NCBI GenBank assembly: GCA_002493625.1
Contig: DKZK01000032.1
Location: 43,338-104,802 of the forward strand
Direction of reading: 5' to 3'
Source: Lachnospiraceae bacterium UBA7076
Lineage (GTDB): Bacteria > Bacillota > Clostridia > Lachnospirales > Lachnospiraceae
DNA: 61,465 nucleotides
The notes under the pieces are model-generated. The model searched no databases and was not told the origin of the DNA. It worked only from the letters and a program-made list of their open reading frames with translations. The position numbers and the translations under genes are program-made. Numbering within the stretch: position 1 is the first letter of the stretch; every line of letters starts with the position of its first letter. Positions 50,754 to 59,534 of this stretch are shown piece by piece.

Positions 50754-52481
50754 TTATAGCATATTTTCAATCATCTTCATTACAGCTTTACCAAACTCCT
50801 CAGAAAGCTCCTGTGCGTTTTCAAGGCTTGTACCTACCACACCATAGTAAAATTTAATTTTAGGCTCCGTTCCTGATGGTCTTACACAAAGCCACGCCTC
50901 GTCTGCCAGGTCATAATATACTACATTTGACTTAGGAAGTCCGGTAGGAAGCACTGTTTTTGTCTTCATATTTATGGATGTGTCATTGTCATAATTTCTC
51001 GCCCACAGCACTTCATGCCCTGCTATTTCCTTCGGAGTATTGTTTTTCAGTATCTCCATAATGCTCTTTATCTTCTCAAGTCCGTCAACACCCTTTAATG
51101 TCACTGTTTTTATATCATCAACATGATATCCATAGGCGCCATACATCGCTATCATGGCATCCCAGAGCGTCATGTCTTTTGACCTGTAATATGCCGCTGC
51201 CTCACAGAGCGCCATAGTTGCCACTATGGCATCCTTGTCCCTTGCATGCGTTCCTATCAGACATCCATAGCTTTCCTCAAAGCCAAAAAGATAAGTTCCC
51301 TTGCCCTTTTGCTCAAAGCCCAATATCTGCTGCCCGATAAATTTAAAGCCCGTAAGCACTTCTATAACTTCAACGCCATAATGCTTTGCAACGGAATTTG
51401 CAAGGTTTGTTGTAACAATTGTCTTTATAAGAACTCCATCCTCAGGCAGCCCCCTTGTTGCCTTTATCTGTCCAAGCTCATAATCAGCAAGAAGACTTCC
51501 CGACATGTTTCCCGTAAGGCAGTGATATTCACCCTCCTTATCCTTAACATAAACCCCAAGCCTGTCAGCGTCAGGGTCAGTTGCCAGCACAAGGTCAGCA
51601 TCCTTTTCCTTTGCAAGCTTAAGCGCAAGCTCAAACGCCTCGGCAGCCTCCGGATTCGGATAGCTTACGGTCGGAAATTCGCCGTCAGGCATTTCCTGCT
51701 CCGGAACAACATAAACATTTTCAAAGCCCAGCTCACGAAGTATTCTTCTTGCAGGAATATTTCCCGTTCCGTGAAGGGGCGTATATACTATCTTAAGCTC
51801 ACTGCCGTATTTATCTATACAGTCCTGATGTATGACAAGCTTTTTAAGCTCAGCAATATATGCGTCGTCGACCTCTTTTCCGACAATCTCATATAAATCC
51901 TCATGTATCGCCTCCTGCTTAGGCATGGTTTTTGCATCCTGGACGGAAATTATCTTAACCTCTTTCATAATACCTGCATCGTGAGGCGGAGTTATCTGCG
52001 CGCCATCCTCCCAATATACCTTATATCCGTTATATTCAGGAGGATTGTGGCTTGCAGTTATATTTATGCCTGCGGTGCATCCGAAATATCTTACGGCAAA
52101 CGAAAGCTCCGGTGTAGGTCTTAATGATTCAAATACATATGCTTTTATTCCATTTGCAGCAAGGCACAGCGCTGCCACATCAGCAAACTCAGGAGAACAT
52201 CTTCTTGAATCAAAGGCTATAACAACACCCTTTGACTGTTTTTTCCTGCGGATAATATAATTTGCAAGACCCTGTGTAGCCTTTGCCACCACATAGTCGT
52301 TCATTCTGTTTGTTCCGGCTCCGATAATACCTCTGAGTCCAGCCGTTCCAAACTCCAGATCCGCATAAAAACGCTCTTTTATTTCTCTATCGTCATCCTT
52401 TATTGCAAGTAACTCCTGTCTCGTTTCCTCACTGAAAAATGGATTGGTTGTCCACTCCTCATATACTTTCATGTAGTCCAT
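50754..52481 (-). CDS. Phosphoglucomutase/phosphomannomutase
   Basis: A 575-residue phosphohexomutase that interconverts sugar 1- and 6-phosphates. The active Ser lies in TASHNPPEYNGYK; the metal loop is DPDADRLGV; the sugar loop is GFEESYGCL; and the phosphate loop is RPSGTEPKIKFY. The length fits the PgcA/YhxB group, which makes glucose 1-phosphate for envelope sugars. AAGGAGG precedes the ATG. It may supply precursors to the UDP-sugar enzyme at 59535. Confidence 0.94.
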   Translation of the reverse strand: MDYMKVYEEWTTNPFFSEETRQELLAIKDDDREIKERFYADLEFGTAGLRGIIGAGTNRMNDYVVAKATQGLANYIIRRKKQSKGVVIAFDSRRCSPEFADVAALCLAANGIKAYVFESLRPTPELSFAVRYFGCTAGINITASHNPPEYNGYKVYWEDGAQITPPHDAGIMKEVKIISVQDAKTMPKQEAIHEDLYEIVGKEVDDAYIAELKKLVIHQDCIDKYGSELKIVYTPLHGTGNIPARRILRELGFENVYVVPEQEMPDGEFPTVSYPNPEAAEAFELALKLAKEKDADLVLATDPDADRLGVYVKDKEGEYHCLTGNMSGSLLADYELGQIKATRGLPEDGVLIKTIVTTNLANSVAKHYGVEVIEVLTGFKFIGQQILGFEQKGKGTYLFGFEESYGCLIGTHARDKDAIVATMALCEAAAYYRSKDMTLWDAMIAMYGAYGYHVDDIKTVTLKGVDGLEKIKSIMEILKNNTPKEIAGHEVLWARNYDNDTSINMKTKTVLPTGLPKSNVVYYDLADEAWLCVRPSGTEPKIKFYYGVVGTSLENAQELSEEFGKAVMKMIENML

Positions 52482-52498
52482 GATGTGCCTCCTTAAAT

Positions 52499-53839
52499 TT
52501 ATTGAATCGTGTCAAGAACTGATGTAAGCGCTGAAAAATTATATTCATCATCCTTGCCATCATCATTTGCCTGTATTGTATAACTTTTTATCAGATACCC
52601 TGATTTATAAAGGGTTATCGTATGCGTGCCAACTGTTTTCGGAAAAGATACGGGCGCCGTTCCCACATACTCACCGTCCAGATATACTCCCACTCCTTCA
52701 GGCGTTTTTACGGAAATGACATTATCCGTTTTTTTATCATCCGTGGAGCTGTCAGGTTTCTTTTTATCCTCTGTCGTTGTGGAACTGTCATCCGTTGTGC
52801 CGGGAGCTTCCGTAGTATCATCCGTTGACTCAGTATCCTCTGTAGTATCATCCTTGTTGTCATCAGCTTTTTTAAGCTTTATATTATAGGTTTTCACCGG
52901 CTCAGATATTTTAAAGCTTCCTCTGAATGTATTATATCCCTCTGCCTCTACCCTTAAGCTGTAGTTTCCATATAAATTGTAATATACATGATCCTCGTCA
53001 AGCTTACCGTTTATATATACCTTAGCGTCTGCCGGCGTGACATTTATGGTAACCGTACCCGTAGGCACTGCAATTGTGCTTATGTCTACTCTTGTTTCAT
53101 CGCCCTTTACGACGGTAATGTTTTTTGTATTGCTGTAACCATTTTTTGTTATTCTTAAGACATAATTTCCTTCCTTCACCGCAACAAGCATTTCACTTGT
53201 AACGGGGACTATAACATCATAACCAATTTCAACCATGCCGCCTATATACGAATCATGATTGTACAGGCTCACATACCCATGCCCCTCTTTTATGACAATT
53301 GACACAAGCTTATTATTGTACAGATAAAGCCGTACCTTATCCTCGGTATTTACCTCCATAATGTCGAGTGCCTTATCCTCATCAAATACCGTGGCATATC
53401 CGTACATTCCATAGCTTTTTCCATTGCAGGTTGCCTGAAGCTTCTGCTTATCAATGGTAAGCTTATTTGCATTGTCCACAATAACCGTATCGGCATCTAT
53501 TGTTATGGACACAAGCCTTTCCGTATCCGCATAATATACAATGTCAACAACATCTCCGCACACGATTCCACCGATACCTATGTCCCTGCCATAAGTGTTA
53601 AGAACGCTCACGCCTCCGTGATATCCAAGGCTGATACGCTCTCCGGACTGGCAATTCATAAATTCTATTATATTGTTTTCCAAATCAATGTTTGTCACAA
53701 CTGCCGTTATATTGCCTTCCTCATGAGTAAATTGAAAGTCCTCGGTATTTTCATATACCTTGAGCTCCTTTGCATTTTCACATCCGAAGGAGGCAGCAAC
53801 AAGCAGCAGAAAGCATAACAAAAGTATTTTTTTACGCAT
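52499..53839 (-). CDS. Lipoprotein with PEGA domains
   Basis: A 446-residue exported protein. The signal peptide ends in ASFGC, a lipobox with Cys at 20. Residues 30-200 hold paired strands with no clear family. From about 205 come PEGA-type domains (VKEGNYVLRITKNGYSNTKNITV; GTVTINVTPADAKVYINGKLDED; and, after a Thr/Asp/Lys-rich linker, VKTPEGVGVYLDGEYVGTAP), which occur in surface proteins. AAGGTGG precedes the ATG. A surface anchor or scaffold is likely; the ligand is unknown. Confidence 0.82.
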   Translation of the reverse strand: MRKKILLLCFLLLVAASFGCENAKELKVYENTEDFQFTHEEGNITAVVTNIDLENNIIEFMNCQSGERISLGYHGGVSVLNTYGRDIGIGGIVCGDVVDIVYYADTERLVSITIDADTVIVDNANKLTIDKQKLQATCNGKSYGMYGYATVFDEDKALDIMEVNTEDKVRLYLYNNKLVSIVIKEGHGYVSLYNHDSYIGGMVEIGYDVIVPVTSEMLVAVKEGNYVLRITKNGYSNTKNITVVKGDETRVDISTIAVPTGTVTINVTPADAKVYINGKLDEDHVYYNLYGNYSLRVEAEGYNTFRGSFKISEPVKTYNIKLKKADDNKDDTTEDTESTDDTTEAPGTTDDSSTTTEDKKKPDSSTDDKKTDNVISVKTPEGVGVYLDGEYVGTAPVSFPKTVGTHTITLYKSGYLIKSYTIQANDDGKDDEYNFSALTSVLDTIQ

Positions 53840-53875
53840 ATTACCACCTTAACTATAGTATTATACTAAAAAAAA

Positions 53876-54874
53876 TTAAAAATGTGAAGTATATATATTT
53901 TTTAACTGTAGTAAAATATCTTTTTTTTGGTCCTCATCCGCTATAACCTTATTCAGCTTCTCCATCATTTTAGGCGAAATCCAGTTTTTAGGCGCATTTA
54001 TATACTGATTGCTTATCTTATAAAATTTTTCAGGATATGAATATAATATATATATGTATTCTATATCCTGTGCCGAAAGCGGGCAGACTGCCGAATAACA
54101 GTTCAAAATGTACTCAACAATGTGAAAGCTGTAGTTATTTTTCTCCACAGCCTTTCGTAAAAAGTGGTATAAATCCGTTAGCTGATTCCCCACATGAAAT
54201 TTATCAAAGCTCGTTGTAAACACACGAAAAGGCTTTTCATCTCTGGAAATAATAACGCTGTGCTGATTATACATTCCATGGCAATAACCTATATGCTCTT
54301 TTATATTTTCAAAAATCTCCACATTAAAATTTTTTTCACATTCCAATGCCTGATTGTAAAAATATTCAAAAGCATTTATGTAAATCTCCTCAAAAGCCTT
54401 TTTCTGTTTCTTTTTCATAATGAAGGCTCTCACCCTTTTAAGCTCCAGGTTTCTCTTTTTAAAGTCGCTCACATGCCTTACATGAACGTCATGCTCCGTC
54501 GTCTGAAATATTTTTCTTCCCACAATATGAAGCTTTGCAAGACTTTCAACAGCAAGTCTTATGTCCTCTAAATTTGTAAGGCTTGCCTCACTGCCCTCAA
54601 AGTAATTTCGGAGCACATATGCATTTCCGTACCGGTCATAGCTTACAAGCTCCCCCGACATATTTTCTATACAGAAATCAATGCCGGTAAAGCCTCCGGC
54701 AAGAAGCTCCTCCTTATACCTTTTCTCAGCATTAAGACGCTTTTCACCAACCGTAAGCTTTTTTAACTGCCGTATTCCTTTGTTAGTTTTCAATATACTA
54801 GACTCTCTCCCACGTACAACCTGATAAACTTCCATATCATATGCTTCGAATACCTCGGACAGCTTCTCAGCCAA
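53876..54874 (-). CDS. CotS-like spore-coat kinase-fold protein
   Basis: A 332-residue protein with the fold of aminoglycoside phosphotransferases, close to CotS/YutH/YsxE spore coat proteins. The catalytic loop reads CHGMYNQHSVII where active kinases have HGDxxxxN; the metal site reads TSFDKFHVGNQLTDLYHFLRK. The missing Asp suggests little or no kinase activity. The start is TTG at 54874; its SD (GGAGGGG) lies within a stem just upstream. It follows cca by 72 bp. Confidence 0.78.
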   Translation of the reverse strand: MAEKLSEVFEAYDMEVYQVVRGRESSILKTNKGIRQLKKLTVGEKRLNAEKRYKEELLAGGFTGIDFCIENMSGELVSYDRYGNAYVLRNYFEGSEASLTNLEDIRLAVESLAKLHIVGRKIFQTTEHDVHVRHVSDFKKRNLELKRVRAFIMKKKQKKAFEEIYINAFEYFYNQALECEKNFNVEIFENIKEHIGYCHGMYNQHSVIISRDEKPFRVFTTSFDKFHVGNQLTDLYHFLRKAVEKNNYSFHIVEYILNCYSAVCPLSAQDIEYIYILYSYPEKFYKISNQYINAPKNWISPKMMEKLNKVIADEDQKKDILLQLKNIYTSHF

Positions 54875-54880
54875 AGAAAA

Positions 54881-54935
54881 TCCCCTCCAGACATAAAAAA
54901 TTAGGTAGCCTTGTTAATTGTATGTCCAAAGGGGA
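54881..54935 (-). promoter_or_regulatory. Hairpin that covers the SD of the CotS-like gene
   Basis: On the minus strand TCCCCT (5' arm) pairs with AGGGGA and GACATA pairs with TATGTC, enclosing a 25-nt loop. The 3' arm is the GGAGGGG ribosome site of the TTG-start gene. The stem begins 12 nt after the cca stop. It could be a weak terminator or a translational switch. Confidence 0.6.
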
Positions 54936-54946
54936 CTTTTCATGCA

Positions 54947-56338
54947 TTATTCATTTGTTGTTTTTTCACGGATTATTTTTTCAGCCATTTCCTTAAGCTT
55001 TTCATGGTCATTTAATTCAGGCTCGTCAAGCACCCTATCAAAAAGCTCCTTTAAAACAGCACCGATTTCCTTTCCCTGAGAAACTCCCATTTCAATTAAA
55101 TCCCGCCCTGAAAGCTTCATGTCCGAAAGTGAAAGGCACTGTTCATTTTCTTTTATTTTGTTGTACGTGTCCATCATAAACTGAAGGTCAGCCTGTCTTT
55201 CCTCAAGCTTATAATCGCTCTGCCCTGCCATATCGGCTTTTCTTATGGAAATAAAATCCTCAAAATTGTCAGCTCCAAGTCTGCTTATAAACCTTCGGAT
55301 GCTCTTTTCATTTAACTGTCCCTGTATTCCGTAATCGTGATTCAGGACAAGCCTGCAGGTTTTATCCACAGTATTATTATCAAGCTTAAGCCGCCTTAAA
55401 ATTTCTCTCGCCTTTTTTTCACTTACCTCCTGGTGTCCGTAAAAGTGATCCACTCCATCCTGCCCCGTCTTTTTCGTGCATGGCTTTCCCACGTCATGCA
55501 AAAGCGCCGTATATCTGAGTACCGGCACAGGCGCAATATTTTGCATAACCTTAACCGTATGAATCCCTACATTATACAAATGATATGGGTTATTTTGTTC
55601 CGTGTTCATCATGGCGTCAAACTCGGGCAGAATTATTTTTGTAATTCCAAGCTCATACGCCGTAATAAGGCGGTCAGGATTGTCTGAGGTTATAAGCTTT
55701 GTAAGCTCAGCCTGAATCCGCTCCGCGCTTATTTCCCTGAGAAGTCTGCTCTGTTTTTTCATTGCCGCAAGGGTTTTTTCTTCTATATCAAAGCCAAGCT
55801 GCGCAGAAAACCTTATTGCCCTTAATATTCTAAGGGCGTCCTCATCAAATCTGTCCCCTGCATTTCCAGCACAGGCAATAACCCTGCTTTCAAGGCAGAC
55901 CTGTCCGCCAAAAATGTCAACAAGACCCGACTCATCATTATATGCCATCGCATTTATGGTGAAATCGCGCCTTTTCAAATCCTCCACAAGCCTGTCTGTA
56001 AATGTAACCTCATCCGGCCTTCTGTGGTCTGTATAAGCTCCATCCACTCTGTAGGTTGTAACCTCAAAGCTTTCGTGGTTTTTCCCGTTTTTTCCGGAAG
56101 CCCCTGACCCATAAATAAGCACAGTAACCGTCCCATGAAGGACGCCCGTATCTACCGTATGCCTGAATATACGTTTTATGTCCTCAGGCTTTGCAGAGGT
56201 TGTGATATCCCAATCGGACGGCTCCTTCCCAAGCAGCGCGTCCCTGACGCAGCCGCCTACTATAAACGCCTCAAAGCCGTGCTTATTAAGTTCTTTTATT
56301 ATATATTCCGCCCCTTGGGGCATTATTATTTTTATCAT
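54947..56338 (-). CDS. cca: CCA tRNA nucleotidyltransferase
   Basis: A 463-residue class II nucleotidyltransferase that adds or repairs the CCA end of tRNA. The head motif is FIVGGCVRDALLG with DWDITT carrying the two metal Asp; RRDFTINAMAYN and the FDEDALRILRAIRFSAQLGF neck follow. A HD domain (ALLHDVGKPCTKK) near residue 270 and FISRLGADNFEDF are present. GGA precedes the ATG. The tRNA-Ser in this window lacks encoded CCA, which agrees with the need for this enzyme. Confidence 0.94.
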   Translation of the reverse strand: MIKIIMPQGAEYIIKELNKHGFEAFIVGGCVRDALLGKEPSDWDITTSAKPEDIKRIFRHTVDTGVLHGTVTVLIYGSGASGKNGKNHESFEVTTYRVDGAYTDHRRPDEVTFTDRLVEDLKRRDFTINAMAYNDESGLVDIFGGQVCLESRVIACAGNAGDRFDEDALRILRAIRFSAQLGFDIEEKTLAAMKKQSRLLREISAERIQAELTKLITSDNPDRLITAYELGITKIILPEFDAMMNTEQNNPYHLYNVGIHTVKVMQNIAPVPVLRYTALLHDVGKPCTKKTGQDGVDHFYGHQEVSEKKAREILRRLKLDNNTVDKTCRLVLNHDYGIQGQLNEKSIRRFISRLGADNFEDFISIRKADMAGQSDYKLEERQADLQFMMDTYNKIKENEQCLSLSDMKLSGRDLIEMGVSQGKEIGAVLKELFDRVLDEPELNDHEKLKEMAEKIIREKTTNE

Positions 56339-56372
56339 TTAAAAATCCTATATTATTACAAATTCAATGTTG

Positions 56373-56897
56373 TCAGCCTGCCTGAACCATGTCCCGATGT
56401 GCCTCTGCATAAGTACGGCATAAATCAGGGAACCATCCATCTGTATAATTCGCCAAAACATGGTCTGCCTCGTCCCATATACCGGAATTTTTTCCTGACA
56501 TAATAGAATCCCAAAATTCCTTATCTTCTTTTGGGTAAATACCATTCGGCAAAGTGTCAACAACTGCATTAAGAGCGACAGCACATTGAGATGCTCCTAC
56601 TTCTTCCAATGCCTGTACGGCTTCGCGACCATAAGCTGCAAAACCCTCTTCAAAAAAATTGGGTAACGCATCCGCTTGTGTTGCATTCTCCAATTCCAAT
56701 ACCAAAAAAAGTACTTTTTGCATGTGATTCAGATCAGACAAGTCCAAATCACCATCCTCTCTGTTTGTTACAAAGGACCACAATATTTGTTCCAGTACCC
56801 ATGAAAAATCACCATTATCATCCATAGCAAACAGGGCATCCCAATCCCGATTTTCGATAATATTCTGCATCTGTGCTTCTTTTTCTGACATTGGCAT
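56373..56897 (-). CDS. DUF4375-type protein
   Basis: A 174-residue soluble acidic protein. The segments GGFTNREDGDLDLSDLNHMQKVLF-like core and LPNGIYPKEDKEFWDSI resemble DUF4375 (DMP19-like), a family found in Firmicutes and often near toxin-immunity genes. No partner gene is next to it here. GAGAGG lies 8-11 nt before the ATG. It is preceded by MITE copy E3, and its flank (ATTACAATTTAT) was duplicated by that insertion. Confidence 0.7.
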   Translation of the reverse strand: MPMSEKEAQMQNIIENRDWDALFAMDDNGDFSWVLEQILWSFVTNREDGDLDLSDLNHMQKVLFLVLELENATQADALPNFFEEGFAAYGREAVQALEEVGASQCAVALNAVVDTLPNGIYPKEDKEFWDSIMSGKNSGIWDEADHVLANYTDGWFPDLCRTYAEAHRDMVQAG

Positions 56898-56929
56898 TTT
56901 AAATCTATCCTCTCAAAATTACAATTTAT

Positions 56930-57183
56930 TAGGCAATTGCGAAACTCCTTATTTTCAAAACTTAGTTGTGAAATATAGACAATATCATAAGCATGGTGCT
57001 TTGGAGCCGTCAGTGCTTAGCGAGGTATGTCCTGAGGTGTCTGCGAAGCAGACGGAGTCCTGAGGACACGTTATTTTCGAGCTTAGCACTGCTACGTGCG
57101 ACAAGCAGCGGAAGCGTTCCATGCGTTGATTTGTCTATATTGAACAACGGACGTTGCAGAAAACAGAGTTTCGCAAACGCCTA
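56930..57183. mobile_element. MITE-like palindromic element, copy E3, with 12-bp target duplication
   Basis: A 254-bp non-coding element with ends TAGGCAATTGCGAAACTC / GAGTTTCGCAAACGCCTA and an inner TATAGACAA inverted block. Exact direct repeats ATTACAATTTAT (56918-56929 and 57183-57194) flank it, a 12-bp duplication. Its middle holds GCTGCTTGTCGCACGTAGC (as a complement), shared with E1. No ORF. It occupies most of the 361 bp between the DUF4375 gene and the LCP gene. Confidence 0.8.
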
Positions 57184-57258
57184 TTACAATTTATAAAACT
57201 GTAACCAGCTGCGCCACCCCGCCTGTCGGATTATCAAAACCGTTACCTAAGCATATCA

Positions 57259-58356
57259 TCATTCCGGCTTAAAGATATTCAACTCTATTTCATGCTCATA
57301 CACGCCCGTCTCATTTTCAAGCTGCGCACTTATATCCTTAACGGTCTGACTTGGCGTGTAAGGAACGTCTTCAAACAAAAACTCGTGAAGCGCTATTACA
57401 TTTGCCTCAAGATTTGCAGGAACAAGAATAGCTCCCTTTACTTCATGGCTTACCGGTTCATAGGCAAACGGAAATCCTACCGTATCTCCCATCTCATAAT
57501 CAAAAAGACTCTTTGCAAGGCTAATCATTTCCTTCTTATCTATACTTGTATAAACATTAGGGAACACCTCGTCAATTATGCCCTCAATCGTGGCAAAGTC
57601 CGAGCTTTTTGCCTTGGCTACCATCTTGGCTATAACGTCCCTTTGTCTTTCCGTTCTTGTTATGTCTCCCTGATCCGTACTTCTTATACGCGCATAAGCA
57701 GTTGCCTGCGTACCGTTTAAAAGAATATCGCCGGTTGTAAATACGCCGTCAGAGTATATTCCCGTAATACCAATCTGTTCCTCAATTGATGCATTCAGCA
57801 CCGGAAGCTCATTGCTTTCAACATGTATCGTAATGCCTCCCAGCTCATCAATCGCATTCGTAAGCGCAAGGAAGTTTACCGTTACAAATTCATCTATATG
57901 AAGGTCAAGGTTTGCATTCAATGTGCTGAGCGCAAGCTCAGGACCGCCAAAGGCATAAGCTGCATTAACCTTCGAGGTAACATTGCTTCCATCCCTTATC
58001 TGCAAAAGAGAATCCCTGTATACGGAGGCAAGCTTAACCTCCTTTGTATCATTATTTATACTGGCAATAATTATGGAATCCGTCCTGTTTCCTTCGCCCA
58101 TGGCAGTATTGCTTCTTGCATCAATTCCAAACAATGCAATCGTTGTATAACCCTTCTGGGATTCTTCCGCACCATCATTAACCTCTATTTTTCCAAAATC
58201 AACATCCGCTGCATAATTAATATTATTCATTTTATTATTTGCCCAATATACGACATATCCTACAACCATAGTTATAAAAACGGCAAACTCAACCAAAAAT
58301 GCAATGCCCCACTTTGCATTTGAATTCATTCCTTTTTTCTTTTTCTTTTTACTCAT
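57259..58356 (-). CDS. LytR-CpsA-Psr (LCP) family envelope protein
   Basis: A 365-residue membrane-bound enzyme that transfers wall teichoic acid or polysaccharide to peptidoglycan. It has a Lys-rich start, one membrane helix (about 17-37) and the LCP domain, with GIDARSN, RTDSIIIASINNDTKEVKLASVYRD and RSTDQGDITRTERQRDVI, all typical. GGAGG lies 8 nt before the ATG. It is divergent from the GT2 and UDP-sugar genes, and together they suggest an envelope glycopolymer locus. Confidence 0.92.
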   Translation of the reverse strand: MSKKKKKKGMNSNAKWGIAFLVEFAVFITMVVGYVVYWANNKMNNINYAADVDFGKIEVNDGAEESQKGYTTIALFGIDARSNTAMGEGNRTDSIIIASINNDTKEVKLASVYRDSLLQIRDGSNVTSKVNAAYAFGGPELALSTLNANLDLHIDEFVTVNFLALTNAIDELGGITIHVESNELPVLNASIEEQIGITGIYSDGVFTTGDILLNGTQATAYARIRSTDQGDITRTERQRDVIAKMVAKAKSSDFATIEGIIDEVFPNVYTSIDKKEMISLAKSLFDYEMGDTVGFPFAYEPVSHEVKGAILVPANLEANVIALHEFLFEDVPYTPSQTVKDISAQLENETGVYEHEIELNIFKPE

Positions 58357-58549
58357 ATTAAAAGCCTCCTAAAATTATACCCATATTAAACTTTTTCTCA
58401 TATCTTGTTTTCATATATCAATAAAAAATTTATTCATCAATTTAAAACATAATTCCAAACAATGATACATTATTCAATCAAAAAAAACAATAGGCAATTT
58501 GGCGTATATATATTAATTATTTCTTAATGTTGCCTTTTTTATTTTATTT

Positions 58550-58578
58550 TTGTATTTGAATTTTATCTGTGGTATAAT
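58550..58578 (+). promoter_or_regulatory. Predicted promoter of the GT2/UDP-sugar operon (extended -10)
   Basis: TTGTAT (58550-58555) and TATAAT (58573-58578) are 17 nt apart and the -10 box is preceded by TGG (extended -10). Transcription would begin near the base of the following hairpin. Confidence 0.6.
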
Positions 58579-58581
58579 GTG

Positions 58582-58668
58582 CGCATAAACGCGAACGTAG
58601 GTCTGAAAACATTTATCGGCTGCTTGCAGCCGGATAAATGTTCCCGGACCTATGTGAGTGTTTATGCG
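58582..58668 (+). ncRNA. Long stem-loop leader of the GT2 gene
   Basis: An 87-nt nearly perfect hairpin: CGCATAAAC/GTTTATGCG, GTAGGTC/GACCTAT, AACATTTATC/GATAAATGTT and GGCTGC/GCAGCC with a two-base loop. The block GTATAAT-GC just outside also recurs inverted near 58684. A smaller hairpin TTTGCGA...TCGCAAA (58693-58713) follows before the GT2 SD. It could be a leader RNA or a palindromic insertion. The rest of the 400-bp gap (58357-58581) is AT-rich; I see only the promoter in it. Confidence 0.55.
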
Positions 58669-58756
58669 TAATACAAATTGTGCATATTATACTTTGCGAA
58701 ACAGCATCGCAAATCTGTGATTGGCGATATGGCATACTAAAATTCAGGAGCATAAA

Positions 58757-59533
58757 ATGGATATTTCAGCAACTTTACAATCCAATGTAAGCAAAATACT
58801 AAATCATAAAAAATACTCCCCCTATCTGTGCGTTATTATGCCCGCATACAATGAGGGACAGAAAATATATGATAACCTTATTGCAACCTCGGATATTTTA
58901 AGCGGATTTGTCAAAAGCTATTTAATAATTGCGGTAAATGACGGAAGCACCGACAATACGGGTGATGAAATAATAAGAGCGTCGTCTGATAATTCCAACA
59001 TAGCATATGTAAGCTATGAAGAAAATCATGGAAAAGGCTTTGCGATTGCAACGGGAGTAAAATACGCAGAGGGCAGCTACATTGCTTTTCTTGACTCAGA
59101 TTTGGAGCTTAATCCTAAAATGCTGAAATATTTTTTAAGCGCGCTCCGGCAGTCGGGCGCAGATATTGCCATCGGCTCAAAAATGCATAAAAATTCCCGT
59201 CTGCATTATCCTCTCATAAGGCGTATTCTCAGCGTGGGATATTATCTGTTTCTCAAGCTGCTTTTCCGACTTAATTTAAAGGACACACAGACCGGAATTA
59301 AGCTTTTTAAAGCGGAGGCTGTAAAGCCTGTTTGCGAAAGCCTTAAAACCTTTGGCTACGCCTTTGACATTGAACTGCTTGTCCGCGCCAAAAATGCAGG
59401 CTGTAAGATAATTGAGCTTCCCGTTGAGCTTAATTACAGCAGAAGCAAGCGGGATAAAACGAGATTTTCACCCGCTCAAATTTATAAGATGTTTAAAGAT
59501 ACATTAAAAATACGAAAGGAACTTAAATCCTGA
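58757..59533 (+). CDS. Dolichol-phosphate-type family 2 glycosyltransferase
   Basis: A 258-residue cytoplasmic-face transferase. GT2 motifs are LCVIMPAYNEGQKIYDNL, VNDGSTDNT and FLDSDLEL (DxD-like), and the later segment KDTQTGIKLFKAEAV with ELLVRAKNAGCKIIELPVEL is typical of enzymes that make polyprenyl-phosphate sugars. No C-terminal membrane helices are seen. I start it at 58757 with AGGAG 7 nt upstream. The next gene begins 1 bp after its stop. Confidence 0.87.
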   Translation: MDISATLQSNVSKILNHKKYSPYLCVIMPAYNEGQKIYDNLIATSDILSGFVKSYLIIAVNDGSTDNTGDEIIRASSDNSNIAYVSYEENHGKGFAIATGVKYAEGSYIAFLDSDLELNPKMLKYFLSALRQSGADIAIGSKMHKNSRLHYPLIRRILSVGYYLFLKLLFRLNLKDTQTGIKLFKAEAVKPVCESLKTFGYAFDIELLVRAKNAGCKIIELPVELNYSRSKRDKTRFSPAQIYKMFKDTLKIRKELKS

Positions 59534-59534
59534 T

